16,372 nt of DNA from JAVWGW01 sp036651575 (lineage in GTDB: Bacteria; Actinomycetota; Coriobacteriia; Coriobacteriales; Eggerthellaceae), in assembly GCA_036651575.1 (NCBI GenBank), contig JAVVXN010000035.1, positions 1-16,372 of the forward strand, given 5' to 3'. A model generated the notes under the pieces. The model worked only from the letters and a program-made list of their open reading frames with translations, ran no database searches and was not told where the DNA came from. The translations under genes and the position numbers were made by a program. Positions 5,611 to 13,519 of this stretch are shown piece by piece. How positions within the stretch are numbered: position 1 is the stretch's first letter; every line of letters begins with the position of its first letter.

Positions 5611-7437
5611 ATGATCGATTTCAACCATGCTGGATTTACCTATGACGGCGACACCTTCGTCCTCACCGACGTCGACCTCCACGTCGCAACCGGTGAATTC
5701 GTCTGTGTGCTCGGCGGAAACGGAAGCGGGAAGAGCACGCTGGCCAAGCACATCAACGCGCTACTCGTGCCCGACACCGGCACCGTACGCGTCTTGGGCA
5801 ACGACACCCGCGACGAAGCGGTTACCTACCTCATCCGTTCAAATGCGGGCATGGTATTTCAAAACCCCGACGATCAATTGGTTGCCAGCCTCATCGAAAA
5901 CGATGTGGCTTTCGGCCCTGAAAACCTGGGGGTTCCCTCCGAAGAATTACAGCTCCGCGTGACGGCAGCCCTTGCGGAAGTGGGCCTTATGGGCTTTGAC
6001 AAAAAAGAGACGGCGGCACTTTCCGGCGGGCAGAAGCAGCGCGTTGCCATAGCCGGGGTGCTTGCCATGGATCCAAAGATACTCATCCTCGACGAGGCTT
6101 CGGCCATGCTCGACCCGCGCGGACGCACCGGGCTGTTACGCGTCTGCAAGACGCTCCACGAACGCGGCATGACCATCGTGATGATCACACACTTCATGGA
6201 AGAAGCAACCCATGCCGATCGCGTCGTCGTCCTTGAGCAGGGACGCATCGCCTGCGAAGGGACGCCGGACGATATATTAGTTCAGGTCGATCTTCTCGCT
6301 CGCCTCAACCTCGAAGTACCCTTTGCCTGCAAGCTCTCCCGCGACCTACAAAAAGCGGGCGTGGACGTACGTACCGAGATTAGCGAAGCGTCGCTTGCCA
6401 GCGACCTCAAAGACCTCTTCGCCCCCCACGGCGAAAATCCTGCACCGCCGTTGCCGACAACCACGCAGGATTTACCCCTGACAAGCACCGATGATCCCGG
6501 TAAAAGCACTCCCCTCATCGCCTTCGAGCACGTTTCGTACACGTATGACCCCCTTCCCAACAAGAAAAAGAACAAGGCGAAAGCCGCTCGCAAAGCAGGA
6601 GGAGAAGCACAACCTGCCTGGGGAAACAAACCCGATTCGTCTTTCGCACTCCACGACATCAACCTCGCGGTCTCCCAAGGGGAGTTCCTCGGAATTGCCG
6701 GGCACACCGGCTCGGGAAAATCGACACTTATCCAGCACATGAACGGGCTCATTCACCCGACCCGCGGGCGGGTGTTGGTGGACGGAGTGGATATCGTCGA
6801 CAAAAAGGCAGCCACCGCCGCACGCAGACAGGTGGGCGTTGTGTTCCAATATCCCGAGCATCAACTTTTTGCCGGCACGGTATACGATGACGTGGCCTTT
6901 GGACCACGCAACCTGGGACTTCCCGAGGACGATGTGGAAAAACGCGTCAAAGAAGCCCTCGCTTTGGTCCACCTTGAAAACGAGACGCTTCGCGATAAAA
7001 GTCCCTTCGAACTTTCCGGAGGACAACAGCGCCGCGTTGCCTTTGCGGGGGTTCTCGCCATGCAACCGCAAACGCTGATCTTGGACGAACCGGTCGCCGG
7101 GCTCGACCCTGCCGCACGGCGAGAGTTCCTCAACCTGATCGCCGATTTACACGCCCACGGCCTCACCATCGTCATGGTTTCGCACAGCATGGACAACCTC
7201 GCACATTTTTGCTCACGCATTCTCGTGCTCAAAGAAGGAGAGCAATTTGCCCTCGGCTCCCCCCAGGAGGTTTTTCTGCACGCCGAAGAGTTGCGCGCAA
7301 TCGGCCTGAGCACCCCGGATGCACAACGAATGGCAAACACGCTGCGTAGCGCCGGTCTTCCCCTAGCCGACGACACGCTGTTTACCACAGACTCGCTCAC
7401 GCGCGCAATCGCAGCGCTGCCGAGGTCGACATCATGA
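5611..7437 (+). CDS. ecfA: ECF transporter ATPases EcfA and EcfA' fused in one polypeptide
   Basis: A 608-residue protein with two complete ABC ATPase domains that power ECF vitamin uptake on the cytoplasmic face. Domain 1 (about 1-230) has Walker A GGNGSGKST (35-43), Q-loop Gln84, LSGGQ (137-141), Walker B ILILDE ending at Glu162, and H-loop His194. Domain 2 (about 302-550) has GHTGSGKST (364-372), Gln413, LSGGQ (468-472), LILDEP with Glu493, and His525. Both have the FQNP/FQYP-type Q-loops of the CbiO/EcfA family. In most ECF systems the two ATPases are separate genes. A linker of about 70 residues joins them here, and domain 2 carries an extra Lys/Ala-rich stretch (about 314-343). AAAGGAG precedes the ATG, and the stop overlaps the ecfT start by 4 bases. 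Confidence 0.95.
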   Translation: MIDFNHAGFTYDGDTFVLTDVDLHVATGEFVCVLGGNGSGKSTLAKHINALLVPDTGTVRVLGNDTRDEAVTYLIRSNAGMVFQNPDDQLVASLIENDVAFGPENLGVPSEELQLRVTAALAEVGLMGFDKKETAALSGGQKQRVAIAGVLAMDPKILILDEASAMLDPRGRTGLLRVCKTLHERGMTIVMITHFMEEATHADRVVVLEQGRIACEGTPDDILVQVDLLARLNLEVPFACKLSRDLQKAGVDVRTEISEASLASDLKDLFAPHGENPAPPLPTTTQDLPLTSTDDPGKSTPLIAFEHVSYTYDPLPNKKKNKAKAARKAGGEAQPAWGNKPDSSFALHDINLAVSQGEFLGIAGHTGSGKSTLIQHMNGLIHPTRGRVLVDGVDIVDKKAATAARRQVGVVFQYPEHQLFAGTVYDDVAFGPRNLGLPEDDVEKRVKEALALVHLENETLRDKSPFELSGGQQRRVAFAGVLAMQPQTLILDEPVAGLDPAARREFLNLIADLHAHGLTIVMVSHSMDNLAHFCSRILVLKEGEQFALGSPQEVFLHAEELRAIGLSTPDAQRMANTLRSAGLPLADDTLFTTDSLTRAIAALPRSTS

Positions 7438-8237
7438 GTACGACACTGACCTTCGGCAGCTACTTTACCGGCAACAGTCCTTTTCACCGCATGGATCCGC
7501 GGGCGAAACTGCTGCTATCCTGCGCCTTCATCGTCATCGTGCTGTGCGCGAAAGATTTTGCCGGATTGGGTGTCTGCGCCCTATTCGTGGCAACCTTTTA
7601 CCTGATTGCCCGTATCCCCCTCGGCAAAGCATTTCGCTCGATTGGTCCTTTGGCCTTCATCGTCGTCGTTGCGGCCCTTCTCAACCTCTTCGTCGTACAA
7701 GGCGGAACCGTATACGTACAATGGTTCTTCATTCAAATCAGCGAAGCGGGCCTTCGATCCTGTCTTTTCATCGCCTGTCGATTACTTCTGATGCTGTTGG
7801 GTATGAGCTTGATCACCATGACGACGATGACGCTCGATACCACCGAAGCCTTCGAGCAACTGATGACTCCTCTTCGCCGGATCGGGTTACCCGCACACGA
7901 GCTGGCGATGATCATGGGTATCGCGCTGCGTTTTCTCCCGCAATTCGCCACCGAGCTGCAAACGATTTATCAAGCGCAGATAAGCCGCGGAGCATCGTTT
8001 TCCGAAAGCCCTTTCAAAGGTGGTATGCGTATGCTTTCATCGATTATGGTTCCGCTATTCACCAGTGCGTTTCGCCACGCTGAAACGCTTTCCTTCGCCA
8101 TGGACGCCCGCTGCTACCACGGCGGACCGGGACGAACGCGTCTGCACCCCCTGCGGTTTTCGACCGTCGACGGTATGGGCGTATGCGTCGTGGCCACCAT
8201 GCTCGCCTGCGTCATCGCGTGCAATGTCTTATGGTAG
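7434..8237 (+). CDS. ecfT: ECF transporter transmembrane component EcfT
   Basis: A 267-residue membrane protein (EcfT/CbiQ family) that couples the ATPases to the S component. It has an N-terminal HRMDPRAKLLL motif, several hydrophobic helices and a cytoplasmic coupling domain. The two family Arg motifs are SRG in QAQISRGASF (184-186) and ARC in AMDARCYHGG (225-227), which contact the ATPases. Its ATG lies within the ecfA stop (ATGA overlap), so translation is probably coupled. Together with ribU and the double ATPase this makes a complete transporter encoded in one transcription unit. Confidence 0.93.
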   Translation: MSTTLTFGSYFTGNSPFHRMDPRAKLLLSCAFIVIVLCAKDFAGLGVCALFVATFYLIARIPLGKAFRSIGPLAFIVVVAALLNLFVVQGGTVYVQWFFIQISEAGLRSCLFIACRLLLMLLGMSLITMTTMTLDTTEAFEQLMTPLRRIGLPAHELAMIMGIALRFLPQFATELQTIYQAQISRGASFSESPFKGGMRMLSSIMVPLFTSAFRHAETLSFAMDARCYHGGPGRTRLHPLRFSTVDGMGVCVVATMLACVIACNVLW

Positions 8238-8317
8238 CTGCCCCAACCGCAAAACAAGCGACCGCGCACCGGCACAGTCGCAGCCCACAACGATTCACCC
8301 AACCGAAAGGAATACCC

Positions 8318-8728
8318 ATGACCGGAAACGAAACGATTCTCTCCTACCTCACCAGCATCCCTGCCTGGTATTTGGCGACAAGCGTCGACGATCAACCTCA
8401 CGTGAGGCCCTTTAGCTTTGCCGCCGAGCAAGATGGCGTGATCTGGTTTTGTACCGCAACGACAAAAGATGTATGGGAAGAGCTGCTCATCAATCAAAAA
8501 TTTGAAGCCACCGCTTGGTGGCCCGGACACGGATGGTTGATTTTGCGCGGCGTTGCGGGCTTGAAAGACCGGGTACGCGACGACATCCGCCAAGCGGGCT
8601 TTGAACACATGACCGGACTCGGCGAATCATACGAAGGAGCAAACGACCCCACCCTCGTCTTCTTCTCGGTCGAAGAGCCCCAGGCCTGGATCTGCACTCA
8701 CGATGAATGGAAGCCTCTTACGCTGTAG
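8318..8728 (+). CDS. Pyridoxamine 5'-phosphate oxidase-like (split-barrel) flavoprotein
   Basis: A 136-residue protein of the PNPOx-like split-barrel superfamily, whose members usually bind FMN (some bind F420 or heme). YLATSVDDQPHVRPF (18-32) is the typical first strand pair, followed by IWFCTATTKDVWEEL and a Trp-rich core. It is too short for true PdxH and lacks its C-terminal signature, so the substrate is open; reduction or nitroreductase-like functions occur in relatives. The ATG at 8318 follows AAAGGA by 7 bases; the frame is open further upstream without a better start. It starts 80 bases after ecfT, and I see neither terminator nor promoter between them, so it probably shares the FMN-controlled transcript. 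Confidence 0.75.
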   Translation: MTGNETILSYLTSIPAWYLATSVDDQPHVRPFSFAAEQDGVIWFCTATTKDVWEELLINQKFEATAWWPGHGWLILRGVAGLKDRVRDDIRQAGFEHMTGLGESYEGANDPTLVFFSVEEPQAWICTHDEWKPLTL

Positions 8729-8757
8729 CGGAGAGCCCCTTCAACCGTTTAACACAC

Positions 8758-8804
8758 AAAAAAACGATCCGTGGTAGCGAGTTTTGCCCTCACGGATCGT
8801 TTTT
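8758..8804. terminator. Bidirectional intrinsic terminator between convergent genes
   Basis: AAAACGATCCGTG (8761-8773) pairs perfectly with CACGGATCGTTTT (8791-8803) around a 17-base loop. T-runs follow on both strands, so it ends both the plus-strand flavin operon and the minus-strand gene at 8814-9137. Confidence 0.9.
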
Positions 8805-8813
8805 CGTTGCACC

Positions 8814-9137
8814 CTATTCAGAGAAGTCGTAAAACTCCTTCGTCGCCCTTTGGAACTCTTCGTAGACTTCCTGGGCCAGCACATCATCGTCTACCAACTC
8901 GAAAGCAGCCGGTTGACCTTCATCGTCGAGCTCGGTCACCTCAAGCACCACCACTTCCCCGGACGATCCGGCAGGAGCATCTTTTGAAGTGGGGAAAAAG
9001 AAACCAAAACGGGTGTCTTCCCGTAAAACCAACCCGAGAAACTCAAGATCGGTCAATTCGCCTTCTTCATCTTCGAAGGTAAATATGATTCCCTCCTCAA
9101 CCGGTGGGCAAAAGTTTGGAGCGCTTCCTTCTCGCAT
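8814..9137 (-). CDS. Small acidic DUF1292-like protein
   Basis: A 107-residue, very acidic protein with the pattern of DUF1292 (YrzB-like) proteins: a beta-strand IIFTFEDEEGEL, a middle hydrophobic segment FGFFFPT, then VVVLEVTELDDEG and an acidic C-terminal helix. No molecular function is established for this family. The ATG at 9137 is chosen because AAAGGA lies 6 bases upstream; an in-frame GTG at 9152 would place the ribosome site inside the gene. It is a single-gene unit with an extended -10 promoter (9173-9181) and the shared terminator at 8758-8804. Confidence 0.7.
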   Translation of the reverse strand: MREGSAPNFCPPVEEGIIFTFEDEEGELTDLEFLGLVLREDTRFGFFFPTSKDAPAGSSGEVVVLEVTELDDEGQPAAFELVDDDVLAQEVYEEFQRATKEFYDFSE

Positions 9138-9172
9138 GATGATTCCTTTCACGTGCGATATGCAATACGTTC

Positions 9173-9181
9173 ATTATAGCA
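9173..9181 (-). promoter_or_regulatory. Extended -10 promoter of the DUF1292-like gene
   Basis: TGCTATAAT on the minus strand matches the extended -10 consensus TGnTATAAT exactly. No convincing -35 box is present, as is usual for this promoter class. The expected start is about 30 bases before the ATG at 9137. Confidence 0.55.
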
Positions 9182-9242
9182 AGAGACATCAAAAGGAACG
9201 CACCTCTTCGAGGACGCCCCCTCGATATCTCGCTCGCCACAG

Positions 9243-9272
9243 AAAAACGGCACCTCCGAGAAGGTGCCGTTT
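9243..9272 (-). terminator. Intrinsic terminator of secDF
   Basis: On the minus strand AAACGGCACCT and AGGTGCCGTTT form an 11-bp perfect stem with a 6-base loop, followed by further Ts. It lies 22 bases after the TAA at 9295, which supports that stop as the true end of secDF. Confidence 0.85.
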
Positions 9273-9294
9273 GACCGAGTCGAATCTATTTTCT

Positions 9295-12187
9295 TTATTT
9301 ACCGTCAACCTCTTCTTGAGACTGCTCGGCGGACGNNNNNNNNNNNNNNNNNNNNNNNNNNNNNNNNNNNNNNNNNNNNNNNNNNNNNNNNNNNNNNNNN
9401 NNNNNNNNNNNNNNNNNNNNNNNNNNNNNNNNNNNCCGGAGCCACCTCAACAGCTTGATCCGGCACAACGGGAATGACGGGAGCTACCGGCTGCGTCTTG
9501 ACAGCTTCGACAGCCTTATCCGTTTGGGGCTTCTTGCGCTTATACACGGGATGAGCCTGCTGCTTGGTTTTAGCCTTTGAAGCGTTGGCAGGTTTTTTAC
9601 CTTCGGCTACAGCGGCGACCTTGGCCGGTTTGGCCGAAGTGGAAACCGGTACGGAAACGCTGGGGTTCGCAAAGTCGAAACGACCGACCTCGGTACCGTA
9701 TTTCTTGGTCAACTTGGCGTTTTTCGGCTCACGCGACTTCCAGATGGCGTAGAGCGGCGTTGCCACGGCAACCGACGAATACGAACCGCACAACAGACCG
9801 ATCGTCATTGCGAAAGCGAAGTCTTGCAGCGTCGCTCCGCCGAAGAACAGCATCGCGGCAACGGGAATCAAGGAGGACAGCGTCGTGTTGATCGTACGGA
9901 TAAGCACCTGATTGATGGAATGGTTCGCCATCGTCATAAACGTGCACTTGATGTCGGTTTCCTTCATGTTGTCGTTGATGCGATGGAACACGACAACCGT
10001 ATCGTAGAGCGAATAGCCCAGGATGGTCAGCAACGCGGCAATGGTATTCGGGTTCACTTCCCTTCCAACGAGGGCGTAGATACCCATGACAAGCACGAGG
10101 TCGTGCAGCAGAGCCACGATGGCGGTAACGCCCATCTTGTATTCAAAACGAAGCGCGATATAGATGATGATCAAAACCAAGGAAACAAGGAACGCGATCA
10201 GCGAAGACTGAATGACGCTGGTACCCCAGTCGGGACCGATGGTGGTAACCTCAAAGGTTTCGGTAGAAAGATTAAGACTATCGGCAACCTGCTTGGCGCG
10301 CGCCGTTGCATCTTCGGCACTGGTCGTGGTGGTGCGAACCAGGAAGCCTTCCTGCCCATCGGCATTCGTGGTCTGGATAACCGCGTCGGCCTCGCCCGCC
10401 TTATCGAAAGCGCTCCGCATCTGATCGGTCGTGACATCGCCCGTTCCGTGGAACGCAACGCTTGTGCCACCAACAAACTCGATACCGAACGTCATACCCT
10501 TGACCCCAACAACCGCAAACGATGCGAGAACCAACACGGCAGCCACGGTGAGAAATACCTTGCGATAACCGAGGAAGTTGATATCGTGCTTGATGAATTT
10601 ACCACGCGGCTTGCTCGTTGCAGCTGAAGCGGCCTCGGCGGCTTGCGTGCCAGCCTTCTTTTCAGCGACCTGCGCGCTCTTTTCAGCGTTGACCTCTTCA
10701 CCCATTTCAGCGGCTGCAACACTTTGCCCTTCAGCGGCTGCAAGCATCTTGTAGTTCTCGGCAGCAGCCAAGCTATCCTTGGTGCCCCAAAAGCCCGGAT
10801 GTTTTTGAATGGAGCGCGGTGCCAGCAGACGAATCAACGGCGCCTTGAAGATGAGCATCATCACGATGTCGCACCCGATGCCGATTGCCAGCGTCAGACC
10901 GAAGCCCTTGACGGAAGCGGAAGCCAAAAAGAACAGCGACAGTGCCGAAACCAACGTAACCAAGTCGGCGTCAATCGAGGTCTGAATGGCGTGGCGTACG
11001 CCCGTGATAGAAGCCGCACGCACGCTTCGACCCATGCGAATTTCTTCTCGGAATCGTTCGAGCGTCAAAATCGACGAGTCGGCGGCCATACCGATCGTCA
11101 AAACAATGCCGGCAATACCCGCAAGCGAAAGACTGAACAGGCCGAAATGCGACAGGGTTGCCAAAATTCCCAAGTAGAGAAGGGCGAACACGCCCATGGC
11201 GGCAGCGGTGAGCAAGCCCAAACCGCGATAGAAAAACAGCAGGTAGAGCATGACGAGCAACAGACCAATGCCCGCCACGAGCACGCCGGACTTCAGCGCA
11301 TCCTGACCCAGGGTCGGGCCAACGGTCTGGCTTTGCGCGTATTCGAAGCTGACGGGCAAAGAACCGCTTTCGAGCACGGTTTGCAGGTTTTTCGCCTCAT
11401 CGATGGTGTAGCCGCCGGTGATAGCAACCTTGCCACCGGTGATTTCACTCTGCACGGCAGGAGCTGACTGCACTTCGCCGTCAAGGATGATAACGATCTT
11501 GCCCTTAGTGCCTACCAGCTCGCGGGAAGCGGCAGCAAAAGCTTCGGTGCCAGCATTATCGAGTTCGATGTTGACCGCGTAATTGCTGGAAGTTTCGCTT
11601 TCCTTGTCGATGTTGACCCGCGTGATATTCGCGCCGGTGACAACCGGGGTATACGTGCCCGGCTTAACCTTGAGGTGTTCCTGTTTACCAGAGGGCAGCG
11701 TATTGCCTACGGCATCGGTGACCGTACCCTCCTTGGCATACTGGCCCTTTTCGATTTTATCCTTTGTTTCCTGATCGGTAAAAGAATCAAGGCGCGCGAA
11801 TTCGAGCTGCCCGGTTTTACCGATAGTATTGAGCGCTTCTTGCGTGTCGGAAAGACCAGGGATCTGCACGAGGATCTGATCGTTGCCCTGCATCTGCACC
11901 GTTGCTTCGGAAGCACCGAGTGCGTTGACACGACTTTCGATGATCGCGCGACTCTTTTCCATGTCCTCCGGAGCAACCGCTCCGCCCGTATCGCTTTTTG
12001 CCGTCAGAACAACGGAAAGGCCACCCTGAATATCGAGGCCTTGGTTGATTTTTTCTTGCGGAGGGGTGAACATAAATACCGAGCCCACCACCAGAAGGGT
12101 CATAACGACGAGCAGCCATATATTACGGCGATCACCCGATTGCCCACGCTTTTTCTTAACCTGTTTACCCTGTTGAGCTGACGCCAT
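9295..12187 (-). CDS. secDF: Protein translocase subunits SecD and SecF fused, interrupted by an assembly gap near the C-terminus
   Basis: SecD and SecF in one chain; it uses the proton-motive force to help pull exported proteins through SecYEG. The SecD half has one N-terminal helix, QGLDIQGGLSVVL, the periplasmic domain, and a helix bundle with GMAADSSILTLERF; Asp370 matches the proton-relay Asp of SecDF proteins. An Ala/Glu-rich linker (about 490-545) leads to SecF, with FGIEFVGGTSV and LGYSLYDTVVVF (Asp729). A Lys/Ala/Pro-rich tail starts near 840 and runs into 100 Ns (9336-9435). About 917 residues precede the gap. After it I place the end at TAA 9297-9295 (SAEQSQEEVDGK), not at the stop reached by reading through the Ns. 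ATG 12187 is preceded by GAGGA; an in-frame ATG at 12232 is less likely. Confidence 0.93.
9336..9435. other. Assembly gap (100 Ns)
   Basis: Exactly 100 Ns, the conventional filler for a gap of unknown length. It falls in the low-complexity C-terminal tail of secDF, where Pro/Val/Ala-rich codons may repeat and break the assembly. Confidence 0.98.
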
Positions 12188-12370
12188 GTAAGTCCTCTTT
12201 CTTGCATTCGCAAAAACCGATAGCTTTTGCAATCAGGCCCCTCCGTACGGGGATCCCCTCTTTCATACGAACCGTCCTATTGTGCCACAAGTACTGGCAC
12301 CCTATCGGATGAATCACAAACTTTCAACAGGCTTCACCCTTATACGACCCGAAAGAGCCCCGCCGGCCGC

Positions 12371-13516
12371 CTAGTAATCAAGGGCGGCGTCCGACGCCAT
12401 CCACGCTTGATAGAACGCTTCATACTCCCCCGCCAAAACCGCCGCGCGAGCCTGGCGCATAAGGTCGAGCAGAAAATGCAAATTATGCGTCGAAAGCAGA
12501 ATACCCCCCAGCATTTCGCCCGACTTCACCAGGTGGCGAAGGTAGGAACGTGAATAGTTTTGACACGTGGGGCAGCTGCACTGCGAATCGAGCGGTCCAA
12601 AATCGCGAATAAACTTCGCGTTGCGCATATTCATGCGCCCCGTCGAAGAAAATGCCGTCCCCATACGCGCCGTACGCGTGGGCAGCACGCAATCAAACAT
12701 GTCGACCCCTTCCCGCACTGCCCGCACGAGCGTCGTGGGGTTGCCGACCCCCATGAGATACCGCGGCTTGTTTGCGGGCAGGGCGCGAGCAACATCGCCT
12801 AGCGTCTCAAACATCACGTCGTGCTCTTCGCCCACCGAATAGCCGCCGATACCAAATCCGCCGAAGCCCTTATGGCCTGCCGCAATCGATTCATCATTGA
12901 TGCGCTGTAGCTGCTCGATCGACTGCAGGCGCAAGTCGAGCTCCATGCCGCCCTGCACGATACCGAACAGGGTCTGATCGGGTCGGGTATGTGCAGCAAG
13001 ACAGCGACGGGCCCAGCGAGCGGAAAGATCGACCGCCTTTTGCAGCGCTTCGCGCGAAGCCGGATACGCCGAGCACTGATCGAGCTGCATCGCGATATCG
13101 GCGCCGAGTTTTTGCTGTATTTCCATATTATCTTCCGGCGTCCAACGAATTTTCGCTCCGTCATAGATGGAACGAAAGTTGACTCCATCGAAGTCGAGCT
13201 TGAGCGTGTCGGCCAACGAAAAAATCTGAAATCCGCCCGAGTCCGTCAGGATCGGACCATCCCAGTTCATAAACGAATGAAGGCCGCCGGCTTCAGCGAT
13301 CACATCAGCGCCCGGTCGCAGCGAAAGATGATAGGTGTTGGCAAGCACAACCTGAGAGCCCAAATCGTGAAGTACGTCGGGGGTGATACCTTTCACCGTA
13401 GCATGAGTGCCCACCGGCATAAACATCGGGGTACACGCCGTACCGTGCGCCGTTTCGAACGTGGCCGCACGCGCGTGGCCCGACTGGGCAGAAACCGTAA
13501 AGTCGAAGAGAGCCAT
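12371..13516 (-). CDS. tgt: tRNA-guanine transglycosylase
   Basis: A 381-residue bacterial Tgt, which exchanges G34 of GUN-anticodon tRNAs for preQ1, the first tRNA-level step of queuosine synthesis. The general base lies in TDSGGFQIF (Asp92) and the nucleophile in FDCVLPTRTAR (Asp275). The zinc site is Cys313, Cys315 and Cys318 (CSCPTC) with His344. FGIVQGG (184-190) and GGYSVGE (224-230) are the substrate-binding loops. Length and residue spacing match characterised enzymes. The ATG at 13516 lies 3 bases after the stop of the HAD gene, and its ribosome site AAAGGA is inside the last codons of that gene, so translation is probably coupled. secDF follows 183 bases downstream, with no clear terminator between. 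Confidence 0.97.
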   Translation of the reverse strand: MALFDFTVSAQSGHARAATFETAHGTACTPMFMPVGTHATVKGITPDVLHDLGSQVVLANTYHLSLRPGADVIAEAGGLHSFMNWDGPILTDSGGFQIFSLADTLKLDFDGVNFRSIYDGAKIRWTPEDNMEIQQKLGADIAMQLDQCSAYPASREALQKAVDLSARWARRCLAAHTRPDQTLFGIVQGGMELDLRLQSIEQLQRINDESIAAGHKGFGGFGIGGYSVGEEHDVMFETLGDVARALPANKPRYLMGVGNPTTLVRAVREGVDMFDCVLPTRTARMGTAFSSTGRMNMRNAKFIRDFGPLDSQCSCPTCQNYSRSYLRHLVKSGEMLGGILLSTHNLHFLLDLMRQARAAVLAGEYEAFYQAWMASDAALDY

Positions 13517-13519
13517 ATA

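Noticed and set aside
4938..5624. Minus-strand open frame of 228 codons opposite ribU
   Set aside because: It is antisense to a well-supported gene, rich in Gly/Asp/Asn without domain features, and crosses the riboswitch operon.
9305..9335. secDF ending as VRRAVSRRG through the N-run
   Set aside because: The frame depends on an arbitrary 100-N filler; the alternative stop at 9295 fits the acidic tail and the nearby terminator better.
10643..11467. Open plus-strand frame of 274 codons, with another of 267 codons at 9824-10627
   Set aside because: Both are antisense to secDF, have no family resemblance and are Arg/Gln/His-rich, as expected from the reverse of a real gene.
12282..12300. Inverted repeat GTGCCA/TGGCAC with a 7-base spacer upstream of secDF
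   Set aside because: It is short, has no neighbouring promoter match or second copy, and is compatible with chance.
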